From the NCBI RefSeq assembly GCF_032062135.1, contig NC_092869.1, positions 45,849,418 to 45,913,417 on the forward strand: a DNA stretch of 64,000 bases, written 5' to 3'. The DNA is from Pyxicephalus adspersus. Lineage: Eukaryota; Chordata; Amphibia; Anura; Pyxicephalidae. This document shows positions 1-12,900 of this stretch, piece by piece. The position numbers were made by a program, and so were the translations under genes. Each line of letters opens with the position of its first letter. The first letter of the stretch is position 1. Under the pieces are notes generated by a model that was not told the origin of the DNA, ran no database searches, and worked only from the letters and a program-made list of their open reading frames with translations.

Positions 1-560
1 AGCGAGCAAGCGAGGGAGAGAGCACGGGAGCGAGCAAGCGAGCGAGAGAGCACGGGAGCGAGCGAGCATGGGAGCGAGCGAGCGAGCGAGGGAGAGAGCA
101 CGGGAGCGAGCGAGCGAGGGAGAGCACGAGAGCGAGCGAGAGAGAGCACGGGAGCGAGCGAGAGAGAGCACGNNNNNNNNNNNNNNNNNNNNNNNNNNNN
201 NNNNNNNNNNNNNNNNNNNNNNNNNNNNNNNNNNNNNNNNNNNNNNNNNNNNNNNNNNNNNNNNNNNNNNNNNNNNNNNNNNNNNNNNNNNNNNNNNNNN
301 NNNNAAAAAAAAAAAAAAAAAAGACAGAGGAGGACAGAAAGAGAGAGCAAGTGTGATAAAACAGAGAAGGGAAGACACTGAGCAGAAAAAACAAGAGAGA
401 GATAGGGAAGAGGAGAGAGAAGAAAGAGAAGTTGAGAAAGCAGGTACGATAAAAAGGTAAAGAAGGGAAGACACACAGAAAAGAATAAAAGGGAGAGCTG
501 GAAAAGAGAGAAGAGAGAATAAAAGAGAGACGAGAACCAGATAGGAGAGATAATAGGAGC
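1..560. repeat. Purine-rich GAGC/GAGA simple repeat with gap
   Basis: Bases 1-172 are imperfect repeats of GAGCGAGC and GAGAGAGCACGG. After the gap there is an A run, then G/A-rich sequence to about 560. Long open frames here are compositional artefacts. Confidence 0.9.
173..304. other. Assembly gap (N)
   Basis: 132 unknown bases inside the purine-rich repeat. Confidence 1.
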
Positions 561-911
561 AGGGGGGATATAAAAGATAATTTTGTTCCCTGTTCCAGTA
601 TACAAAGTATCAGCGTGTGTAATGTAATCATTGCAGAGATGGAGATGCTGCAGGTGAGTTATGCTGGCAGTTGCACTCCATCTATAAAACTTTTCATCTC
701 TCCATTGTTCCCGGCTCTGATTAATGATTGACCTTGACAGCAGAGATCTCCCAGCATGCTGCAGGCTATGGCAGCGCTGTGCTCCAACATGTCGATTCCA
801 AACCGCCATCCCATTCTAGAATACCCGATCCCTTGTCAGACCCCATTAAACTTTCATGGGATGATAATCCCGGGGAGTCTCTGGGCTCCTACACATCATA
901 CGGACACTTAC

Positions 912-970
912 CTGCACCGCACAGCCCAGCATGAGCAGCAGAATCTTCCTCAGTTCCTCCATACTTTTCC
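912..970 (-). CDS. ccdc88c: ccdc88c coding exon 5 (last in window)
   Basis: The acceptor tcacccag precedes GG-AAA-AGT and the exon ends GCG GTG CAG before donor gtaagtgtcc. It is 59 nt. The split codon G|GG gives Gly, then [19 protein letters not shown]. It ends in phase 0. The next exon (family sequence CERKEEF) is not found in 1-911. Confidence 0.92.
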
Positions 971-3900
971 CTGGGTGACAGAACAGAGGATCTCAGGATT
1001 AGTGAATATTGTTAGCAACACTAAAGGAATTTTAAAGTATTATGGCACTGATGGTAATCATCGGTCACTTACCAGTAAGGGGGTCTTTGCCAATTATAAG
1101 AACATTTGGCAAACTCATCACAATCAGCTGCTGGAGGACTTCCTGTATGGAGACACAAAACACAAATCTCAATTAAAATTATTTTTTGGCACTTTATCCA
1201 GGCCGAACCAAAGAAAAGTGAACTGCTGCACGTCACCATTTTTGTTGCGGCATCATACAGTGTCTGAATTATCTTCCAGGAATGAGATGCCAGCTCAGTG
1301 GTGACACAATTATATAAATCCTGAGGTCTATACAAATGACACAGATCAGCCCCTGCTGCAGCTGCTCACCTTGTGATTGGATACAAAGATGCAATGTTGC
1401 AGTCTGATCACCTGGAAACTAGGGGTAAAGAAGACTGAGGAAATGCTTCCTCCTACCTGCAGCTGACCGATGACAACTGTCATTCCCCAGACACCCCCCT
1501 CCCCAGCTCCGTCTAACCCTCCACACACTTTGGAACTCATAAAATAATTTGCAATCCTGGAATTATCTGCCAGAGATCCCCAGCGTCTGCGAGACACAAC
1601 CACAGAGCTAATAACATCAAACTGACATTTATGTACATTAGACGCTTACACAATGCACACCGGCGGTGATCTCACTGCTTCTCTCAATGTTGTGACATGA
1701 AGAATATTAAGCTGACAAATTGCTACGGAACTCGTAAATTGCAGAGAACAAAAATCATCCGACTACCAATGATCCCAGAGCTTAGCTTGGGTGGCACAGA
1801 AGTACCACTGGCAAACAGGGAAGGAGTTTTGTCACCCCATAACTGGAAGTGCCTGAACAAGGGGCTTTATGGCAGGATTGAGCTATTATCTCAATGTAAG
1901 CTGTAGATTATTTGAGCACAATGCCATCCAATCCAGAACAATGAGCCTAGATCTATCCAGGCAGACTTGACCCTAACCACCTTTGTATGTACAGGTTCCC
2001 TCTATTAGATTCTAGTATAAAATGTATAACAAATAGGAGCGAGGATCCTGGGCACCTAATGGGCACAGCAGGTTTAAAGACAAACTCAAGATAAGGTTGA
2101 TGGTAGCCTCTCATAATGGGCACAGCAGTTGTGCAAATCTGGGACCCTACTACAGGAATGGTGGGAGCCCTCATAACGGGGCAAGAAAGTGTAGCACAGC
2201 TGTTGTATAGACTCAGAATCTCAACGTAGGGTTGGTGGGGGGTCCTCATAATGAACAAAACAGGTATGCAGACTCAGAAACCAATGGCTAATTGGGGCTC
2301 TTCATAAAGAGGACAGCAGGTGTACGGACCCACAAACTGAAGAATACAGACCCAGAAACTCAACGTAGGGTTAGTGGGAGCTCTTCATAATGGGCACAGC
2401 AGAAAACAAACCCAAAAACCCAATGTAGGGTTGGTGGGAGCTACCCATAATGGGCGCAGCAGGAGTACAGACTCAGAAACCCAATGTAGGGTTGGTGGGA
2501 GCTCCTCAATGGGCACAGTGGGTGTACAGACCCAGAAATACAACAAAGGGTGGGAGCTCTTCATAATAAGCACAGCAGAGTACAGACCCGGAAACCCAAT
2601 GTAGGCTTAGTGGGAGCTCCCCATTGAGGACACACAAGGTGTAAAGACCAAGAAACTCAACATAGGGTTGCTGGGAGCTCTACATAATGGGCACAGGAGA
2701 ATACAGACCCATAAAACCCAATGTAGGGTTTGTGGAAGCTCACCATGTTGGGGAACAGCAGGTGTACAAACCCAGAAACCTAACATAGGGTAGGTGGGAG
2801 CTCTTCATATTGGGCACAGAGAAGACAGACCTGGGGACCTAATGTAGGGTTGGTGAGAGCAACTCAATTGGCAAGGTGGGTATGCAGACCCAGAAACTCA
2901 ATGTAGTGTTGGTGGGAGCCATTTACAATGCCCACAGCAGCTGTACAGAGCCAGAAACTCGATGTAGGGTAGATGAAGCCCCCGAAAATGGGCACAGCAG
3001 TAAACAAACCCAGAAACCTAATGTAGGGTTGGTGAGAGCAACTCAATGGGCACAGCAGGTATGAAGACCCAGAAACTCAACGTAGGGTTGGTAGGAGCCT
3101 GCCATAATGGGCACAGCAGGTGTACAAACCTTATTATCTTAGTGCAGGGAGGATGGAAGCCATCATAATGTGGGCACAGCAGGTGTAAAGACTCAGGAAG
3201 TCAATGTAGTGTTGGTGGGAGCCACTTGTAATACCCACAGCAGCTGTACAGAGCCAGGAACTCAATGAAGGGTTGGTGGAAGCCCCCTATAATGGGCACA
3301 GCAGTTGTATAGACCCGGGACCTTAGTACAGGGATGGTGGAAACACTCATAATGGGGCACAGAAGGCATTTACCATGCGTCACTATACAGCTGCTATAAA
3401 AGCACCTTTGAGGTGGCAACATGGCGGCCCTGTGACGTAAATCTCTGAATGTCCAGAGACATTTCCAGTGAAAGTGAGATCTGCACATTCCTTGGCCCCT
3501 CTCCCCCGTCGTGGCAGGGAATTAGGCACAAGCAACGCACATGCATGGGGACACAAAAGAAGAGAGCAATGGGCCGGGAGGAGACGGGTTCACTAAATAC
3601 ACCGCGCATGAAAAGACCTTCAGCTGAAGAATGAAAACAGTATGAGCTCATCCCCCCCCCCCCCCCCATCCCCTATTCAATTCACAGAGGAGGCGGTGGG
3701 GGGAAGCAAACACCGGGGTGATCAATACTCCGGACAAAGTTCAGATGCTGCAAGACAAAAAAAACTTCCATTCCTCAACTGGATTTAGTAAAAAAATGAT
3801 TTCTAAAAAGAATCATTTGTAAAAAAAATTGAGCCAATAAATAACTTACAAAAAAAAACTTTGTTAAAGTGACCTGGTATTCCATGCCTTTCAGTGGGAC

Positions 3901-6900
3901 TCTGTGATTGGACAGGGGGATGGAGCTTTATTATTAAACAAATGGAAGGTCAGGCCCCCCCCCCCAGGAAAAAAAAATCAAACTATTACAGAGGGAAACA
4001 GAGAGGCCAATAAAAGTAATAGCGGAAAAGTTGTTCTGGCGACTGTTCACCCACTGGCATTATTCGCATCGGTCGCACAACTATCCGCAGACATCTAGAA
4101 ATTTGGCGAAAATCATTGGAGATTGTTTAGAGCCATAGAACGAGTGATTGCTGTACAGACAGGGTGCCCATTCTATAAAGAGGGAACAGAATAAGCAGGA
4201 GGGGACCATAGGAAACAAGAGCTGTCCCTGGTGCTCTGTCAATTAGCAACCAGCATGACGGATTGGTAAATGACCTTTTCACCCAGGACAATCACAAATG
4301 ACGGTGGTCTGTGGTGGGTGGTTGATGAGGGAGACATTTTTATTATCATATCTATGCCACACTGCCTTGTTGAGGTAGGTGATGACTGACTGTGTTCAGC
4401 TCCCAGCTCCTTCACCATGCCCATGTCCTGGAATTAGGCGTCCTTTAATAGGTGAATGCACTTATGCAAAGACCAGTTATTACAAGATGCAGAATTCATT
4501 ATAGCATTGGCCCCAGGACAACACTGGGCACCACCACATTGAAAAACAATAATTAGTTTTGCAACAACAGATTCTTCTTCTCTGGCTTAGAAAACCAGCA
4601 AACTACAGAAATAAAGCAACTCATTAAAGTTAACGATTTCAGTTCAATAGGAAATGGCTTTGGTTGGAGGTCCCCATTACATTATAATGATCTGTATACT
4701 GAGGACAGAACAATGTATTTTGCTCAGGAACAAAGAAGTTTGTATCATTTTACTCATTTGCAAGACAAATAGGGGTTGCTGGCCAGAGGATCCCATGCAA
4801 TGACTTCTTTACATTTTCCAACTGCTGCAAAATGGTGGTTAATGAGCAAAGGGGGACGCCCTGTCTGAAGTGGCACACCTGTAAAGCGACATTATCACCA
4901 CAGTTCAGCTCGGCTTTTACAACCCATTTTATGGTCGGAGAATATTTCTGGCAGGAATACAGTATAGGATGCAGCTCGGTTGGTGGGAGCCGCACCTGAC
5001 GAGCAGGTGACAGGTTAATAAGTAGAGCCCAAGCTGCGACGAGTTCTAACTGACATGTCGTAAAAATTGTCAGCCGGCCAGTAAATTGTAGGGATGAGCG
5101 TAAGGTGAATGTTCTCCACTCGTACAATTAGGTAATGCGATGCCGACTTGGCAGCCTTTGTCTGAAACCTGTTGAACAACATCAACGGAAACTTTTTTTT
5201 TTTTTTTGCCCTTTAAAACTCCAGAAGAAACTGTCGGCCCTGGCCGATCCCCTTTATATAAACATCGCAACATGGAATGTCCCACGTCGCTACCAGGGAC
5301 AGCAAAACGCCAGGCGCCATGCACGCCGCCATGAGTGGATTTCCTGATGGTGACAACAGTGTCTGAGAAATGCATGCAACAAATGAAGATTCCTTATTGG
5401 CTTTCACAAATAATCCAAGAGTCTACATGGCCATAAAATAACCTGAAATTCTGAACCCTAGATTAATTTATTGAATACAAAATGCCATTTGTCTGCTCAG
5501 TTTTATGGGATGGACTAATATACAACCGACAGACGGATGATAAATTAATCCGCCGGTGATCAGGCAGGAAAAATCAATATGTAGTATAAGAGGATTTGTT
5601 CTCTGGGTGATAATTCCTTTTTCGCAGGGGGTCACCGGGGAAACCATACAACCTAATTACACTAATTGGGTGCTGGGTCTGCCAACCACAGACCTCACAC
5701 AACCCTCGTCTCCGAATACATCGCCCATGAATTATTGACATGTGGGTGGAATGTTCCATAACACAGAAGAGTTCCGGTGTCAGGAAAACCAAAAATGTAT
5801 TTTATATCCGAGGATTCTAAACATTTCTCCATGATGGCAGGAGTTTGTCTAATCTTTTATAAATTGGAGCGAACAGAAATGACCAGGTGACCCCACCAGG
5901 TGGGCAGCAACCGTAGAAAAAAAAAAGCAAATTTTAAAAATAATTATTTTAACAGATACATAAAGTATCATTTATACATTAACCCCGCTAGCGTTCTAAT
6001 TCTGTTCAAATTTCCTTGCAAAAAGTGTTACTTTTTTTGCATGGAAATGTATTTTACATTGTAGGATATAATTCTTAGGCATAACCGAAATTAATCCAAT
6101 ATTTAATAAGTTTAATAATAAACTTAAAATAAAAAACACAAAATCACATAAAAAATAACAAAAATAGTTAAACATGTAATGTATGTGTACAGTAGCATAT
6201 ATAGTACAAAAATTGGAAATACAGCTATTTTGTATTGAATCCAATACAAAATTATTTGAATTTCCCGCCCGCACCGACGCATGCACCTACGTCGGAGATC
6301 TTCTCTGCACTTCGCAGTTGGGAGATCGGAGGATCAGGACGCGGGGGGACAGCGACATAACAAGGCAAGTGTGTTTTTTTTTTTTTTTTTTTTTTAGGTT
6401 AAAGCTCCCCCGCGTGTGACTCGGACTGGGATTACCACTATTTGCACGTAAAATCCACCCCAGTGACAATCTGGATTACCGTTAGCGGGTTAACAGAGGA
6501 GCCCCTGATATAATTTACAGGTGTCAGGCAATGTGAAAAATGCTATTTGCATTGGTTGCCAGTGGAAAGAATGCCCCACGCATTGGTGGTGTTGGCCCAA
6601 GAACTATTCCAGCGCCGTATTATGGGAGATCCAGCACCCACAGCAACTTCTGGACCTGGCTGAGAGCAGCTTCATTTGTACAATACGTTACCAATCTCGG
6701 TCTACAAATTCTCTTCCCTATAGAAAGTAGAAAGTGGCAATGCCATTCAATCCAACCAGGGTAGGTGCCACCCTGTCTGCTCATGCACCGTTTTCCTGCG
6801 ATATGAAGTCCTACATTTGCATGGCTTTCTGTATTCTAAGGCAACACCACCCCATGCAACTCTTTGATGTGTTGTGGACAAAGCCAAAGTTTTGGTCTAT

Positions 6901-9900
6901 AACAATTGAAAGTAATAGTTGTATTGTGTACAACAATCGAAAACATCCAATTGGATTGCATTTATTAAAAAAAATTATTTGAAAAACAAATTCCTATGCA
7001 GGGTTTTGGAACTTACAACCAATCACCAATCAGATATTGATAGGGGGCTCGGTTGGGTGGCAAATTTAAAGTGGATTTGCACGTGCGTACAAAGCATAAG
7101 AGAGATAGACAAGAATAATCATTTAAATTGGCATTAAGTCGGCAGGAGCTATAATCGGTAACTCATCACATGTGTAGACCATAGCCCAATCCATATCCCG
7201 CAATGATTAGCCTCATCCATTCAATCACATGGGGTATAAAATATATGGCCGATGGGCCATCTGATCCCTATGGTATTACTGGAGCAAACTTCTTTAACAG
7301 GAAAGCTCAGCCATTCACCTATGCACTTTTTGCAATGTATAAATACAAGGAAAGCTGCTGGATTATATGACGTCAGGTAACCACTGATATCAGGTTATCC
7401 ACAGCTATAAAACCAACAGATCCATTGCTGAAAGCTGCATTCAGTAACCTTTCCCAGTGATCAACAGACAATGGACAGTACCAGTTAGGTCCATAAATAT
7501 TTGGACAGACAACTTTTTTCTAATTTTGGTTCTGTACATTACCACAATTAATTTTAAATGAAACAACTCATAGGTTGAACTGCAGACTTTCAGCTTTAAT
7601 TCAGTGAGTTGAACAAAAAGATTGCATAAAATGTGAGGGACTAAATCCTTTATTACACAATCACTTCATTTCAGGGGCTCAAAAGTAATCGGACAATTCA
7701 CTCAAACTATTTCATGGGCTGGTGTGGGCAATTCCTTTGTTATGTCATTCACAATTAAGCAGATAAAACTAAGCAAAATCTACAGTTTGGTACATCATGA
7801 AAAAGAAACCAAGCACTGGTGAACTCAGCAACGCCAAAAGACCTGGACGTCCATGGAAGACAACAGTGGTGGATGATGGCAGAATCATTTCCATGGTGAA
7901 ACCCCTTCACAACAGCCAACCAAGTGAGCAACACTCTCCGGGAAGTAGGCGTATCGATATCCAAGTCTACCATAAAGAGAAGACTGCATGAAAGTTATAC
8001 AGAGGGTGCACTGCAAGGTGCAAGACACTCATAAGCCTCAAGAATAGAAAGACTAGATTGGACCTTGCTAAAAAAAAACATCTAAACAAGCCGGCACAGT
8101 TCTGGAAAACCGTTCTTTGGACAGATGAAACCAAGATCAACCTTTACCAGAATGATGGCAAGAAAAAAGTATGGAGGAGGCGTGGAACAGCTCGTGATCC
8201 AAAGCATAGCACATCATGTGTAAAACATGGCGGAGGCAGTGTGATGGCTTGGGCGTGCATGGCTGCCATGGCACTGGGACACTAGTGTTTATCCATCACG
8301 TGACACAGAAGCAGCCGAATGAATTCTGAGGTGTTCAGAGACATACTGTCTGCTCAAATCCAGCTAAATGCAGTCACATTGATTGGGAGGCGAATACTGC
8401 AAATGTCCTTGGACCACATTTAGTCCCCAGACCACAGAGCCGATTGGTCGCAGTTACAATTTCTGATGATAAATCCAGGAATCGCCCAACTACAGGTCAT
8501 GTGGTTTGCTCAATTGTGTTCAGCAGACAGGTCCACTTTGTAGCATTGTTATCTCCGGTTTGTGATTGGTGCATGCCAGTCGGTGAGACTAATTCCTATG
8601 GGAATGATCACGCTCTCATCCCGGATTGCCTCATGGTCATGACATTTAGTTTCTGTTTGTTTAAGGATTACCATGCAGTCCTTTGCACTTTGCAGTGTCA
8701 GGTCCGGGGTACAGTAGTCAGTGTAAACATGAGAGGAGCCCAGGTCATTACCGAGTGACTGCACACTCCCAGCATGCACCAGGGCCCGCTGCCAGGAACA
8801 ATCGCCGACAGCGAAATTCAAGGCGGAATTCTTGCGTCGTCTCCTCTCGGGAGAAACCTGGAGCTTGTATTCTCTCTTGTAAGCCTAGGTGACCACACTG
8901 CAGCACCAAAGCAGAGCGTTGTCACCCTTAACAGGAAATTCCTGAACAAAGACCCCAATAAAAAAATCACCATTAAAATGAGAACTTTTACATTGACAAA
9001 GACTTTGAGATTTTAGGGATTGAGTTTACATCTTAAAGGTCTCCTGCTGTTTAGTGAATGCTGCAAGGCCATCTCAGGTGCAGGAATGCGTTAATGTGTT
9101 TTCAATGCACAGCGGTGCGCAATCTGTAAGAGATCTCAGGCAGAGCAATACTGGACAGCGTGCAGCAAGTCTATGAGTTCAGCACAGGAAACCTCAACCA
9201 CCAAAGAGACAAAATGTGCCTGGGAGAGGACGCAATGCTGCAACTCAAGAAGAGCACAAACGTTAAGGACCACCGATGAGCGTCATGATCTGGAGGTGCC
9301 CTTGAGGGGGCAGTGTTATGATCTGGGGTCGCCCCCGGGGGCAGTGTTATGATCTGGGGGTGCCCCCGGGGGCAGTGTTATGATCTGGGGGTGCCCTTGA
9401 GGGGGCTGTGAGGTCAAGGATCAGAAATGTAATGTCCCCATGTCAGCTGACCCCCCCAATATAAGGAATGACCAGGTTTTTCCATCAATATTTTTTTCTG
9501 ATCCGATGGCCAGCATATCCCAACATGACAATGCCAGGATTCATCCTGCTCAGATTGTGACAGTATGGTGCATTTTCACCCACGGTCACCAGAGTCCAGA
9601 CCTAAACCCCATTATGAATCCTTGGGATGAGCTTGAGATGACTTTACACATCTCCAACTCTCCCATCATCAATACAAAGGGGGAAATGAATGCAATGCTG
9701 GATGGGAATAAATGTTGTGTCATTGTATAAAAAACAAAGACAGAAAATATCTGGGGTTTCTTTGTGTCAATTCAAAACTATATTGTGCGCAACATTGTTG
9801 AAGAATAACAATTCATATATATGTGTACAATACATCATAGTGGTCTATCCCATTAAATGTTCCATGAGATATAGGACTAAAACTAAACATAGGAACCCCT

Positions 9901-12900
9901 AATCGCAAAATGCAAATAACCTCTCGTACCCGACGCGTTTCACCAATAGGCTTAGTCAGGGAACATTTAACCAACTAAACATCAAAATATAGTAACATTA
10001 TACTTACTATATTATACTATACATACACTATATTTTGTTGTTAGGTCGGTTGAATATTCTCCATATATTCCCTGAGGAAGCCTATCAGCGAAGCGCGTCG
10101 GGTTAGAAGACATTATTTGTATTTTGTACTATGTTTAGTTTATTGGTCCTATATCCCATGGAACATTTAATGGACAACTATGATGTATTGTACACATCCC
10201 TGATCAGATGGAAATAAGGGTTTAATGCCAAACAATCACAAAGGGACATTTTTTTGTTCCCGCATGACTACCGTTGTTTAATGTTACAACATCGTAAAAC
10301 GTGCGCTAATGTACACAGCGAGTGACCTTTGCTTAACAAACTACAAGTGTCTCAGAGTGAATCCAACTCAATGACATTCACTTTGAGAATGGTGTCTCAT
10401 TAACTATTGTATCCAGGATGGGAAAAAATTCCTGGATTTTCTGACGATCTCTTGCAGCCACTTCTGGTCTGCATGCACTTATACCTGTGTGAAAGGCCTG
10501 CAGTTTCCATTAGAAGCTTTTGTGACAGAGTGACAACACAGAAGCAAAGCTGAGTTACAGGGACAGAGCGTTGTCACCCTATCACAGGACAATACTGACC
10601 AAGGATCCTCATAGCATAGCATTGTGTTTATCCCCACCTCTTAGATTGTAAGCTCTTCTGGTCAGGGTCCTCTCCTCCTCCTGTGTCACTGTCATTTGCA
10701 GCCCCTATTTATTGTACAGTGCTGCATAATATGTTGGCGCTGTTTATTGATAACAATTCTTGCAGTAGTGGTTTAAATCGTTGCCGACTTTTGTCGCCCC
10801 AACTACAAGGATGATACACCAGGGCATGCACCCCAAACACAAGCTGGCAAGATTACCACCTATATATTGCTCCTCTGACAGGTCCCCTTTAAACAACCGG
10901 CGGGCCAACTTTTTGCAGTGATTGCCTATTTTGGAAGTTCTCTATTTTCTTTGGCATAGACGGATCAGTCCTATCCAGGCCCAGCTCAGCAGCCCTGGTG
11001 GTCATTGACAGACAGCTGCTCCCGGTCGCTGACCATCTGTTGCAAGGGCAGCTGTGTGAGCGACATTAACGAAAGATTAACCAGGTACAGGCCAGACACC
11101 GGGACCACAGAGAGGTGAGAATGACAAAACAAAGTAAATACAAACTGATCTTTAAATCTTTCAGTGGGTGTGTGAAGTGGTCGGGATTAGCGCTACGTGT
11201 GTACAGTACACTACGGTTTCTATAGGTACCTGGCACGAATATCCCCAGAGCAGGGCAGCAAATCCAGAACTCCCGGCTCTGCTCCAGCTTATCTGGGGTT
11301 ATTCTTCATAAGTACGGAGATCTGAGAGGTTCATTGAGAATGTCAATTGTTTACAGGAGTAGGTGCGGGGCTGCAATTACTCTGCAAGGCTAATAACATG
11401 CCTGACCTTCTTCAGTGCTTAGCAACCTCATTGCACCACAAGCAACACCCCGCCAAAACTTTCACACTTCTACACGGTGACCAGCAGCCACCTCCTACAC
11501 AAAACACAGTAGGGGAGTAAAATAAGTTATGCAAAGAGAATATAATTGAGTTATGGTGAGCAAAATTGAGTATTTATATTTCCTGAATAAATGGGGGAAT
11601 GCAGCCAAATTTCCTTATTTTAGTGAAATGCATTGGAGTCAATGGATAAGGTGAAGTCACTGTGTAGTCAGAACATCATCACGTTCTCTTTGTGCTGGTG
11701 GACACTTTAAAACTAGAGAGAAAATTCAAAGGAAGAATTTCCCCAACAATAAAAACTAGATGGGGTTTGCATTCTTCTCTACAAATGCTGCCGATATACA
11801 TTGATTGATCCATGACCGGGTTAATGATCAATATCAGATATTGATGATTTCCCTGGTTGCATCCATGCACCTATCGACAAGCCCCTTTCTTTGTAATTTG
11901 CTCCGCCCCATGTCCTACCAACCAATAGCACAGATGGCTCCTCCCCCGAGGTGCAATATTGGTGGCACATATCAAGCAAAGCATGAAAATTCCCAATATA
12001 TCCGATCAATATCAACTTTTTCAATCAATTTTCTAATAGATTTGCATAAAATATGTATATATTGAACCTATCATCATGTCCGTTGGAAATATTCACCAAT
12101 GTATAAGCAGAATCAAACCACAAAACTTTGCACTGTACAGGGGCTGCCACCCAATAAAGCTTCTTTCCACCCGCCAAATTCTAGGAAGAACACTGAACAT
12201 GTCAACCAGTTTATAGATACAGCCAGACACAGGGATTTTATTTCAATGGATGGTGCAGACAAAGATAAACACAGGCAGTAATAAGCACAGAGGACCGGTC
12301 GGTAAGCTTACAAATCTGCATAAAGAAATCCCTGATATATCGCAATATACATAAACATTATCAATTGGCAATAAATCTCCACCTTTTATCCTTAAAATGA
12401 CATCAATCTGCTGCATTACAGTGACTTTGTCTAGGCTGAGATGATGCTATCAGTCTGCTGCAAGCACAGGAAGCATTTCCTCAGTCTCCTCTCAGACTGT
12501 AACTTTGTATCTTGCAGCAAACACAGACACCACATCGGCTGCACTTTAACACGTTGACAATGTTTCCAAATGACAAGAATTTAGAGATCACCGTTAGGTT
12601 AGGGGCAGCATGGTGGCTCAGTGGTTAGCACTCTGGCCTTTGCAGCGCTAGGTCCTAGGTTCAAATCCCAGCCAGGACACTATCTGCATGGAGTTTGCAG
12701 GTTCTCCCCGTGTCTGCGTGGGTTTCCTCCGGGTACTCCGGTTTCCTCCCACATCCCAAAAACATGCAGTTAGGTTCATTGGCTCCCCCTAAATTGACCT
12801 AGATTACATTAATGACATATGACTATGGTAGGGACATTAGATTGTGAGCTCCTTTGAGGGACAGTTAGTGACACAACTATGGACTCTGTACAGCGCTGCG

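Noticed and set aside
68..460. Arg/Glu-rich open frame
   Set aside because: It is a purine-rich simple repeat with an N gap and shows no protein-like composition.
756..1304. 182-codon plus-strand open frame
   Set aside because: It is antisense to the two ccdc88c exons and their short intron. No family match.
12604..12680. tRNA gene
   Set aside because: A and B boxes are present, but the same sequence recurs five times with a long common body and AAT tail, so it is a SINE head. No proper cloverleaf with acceptor stem was found.
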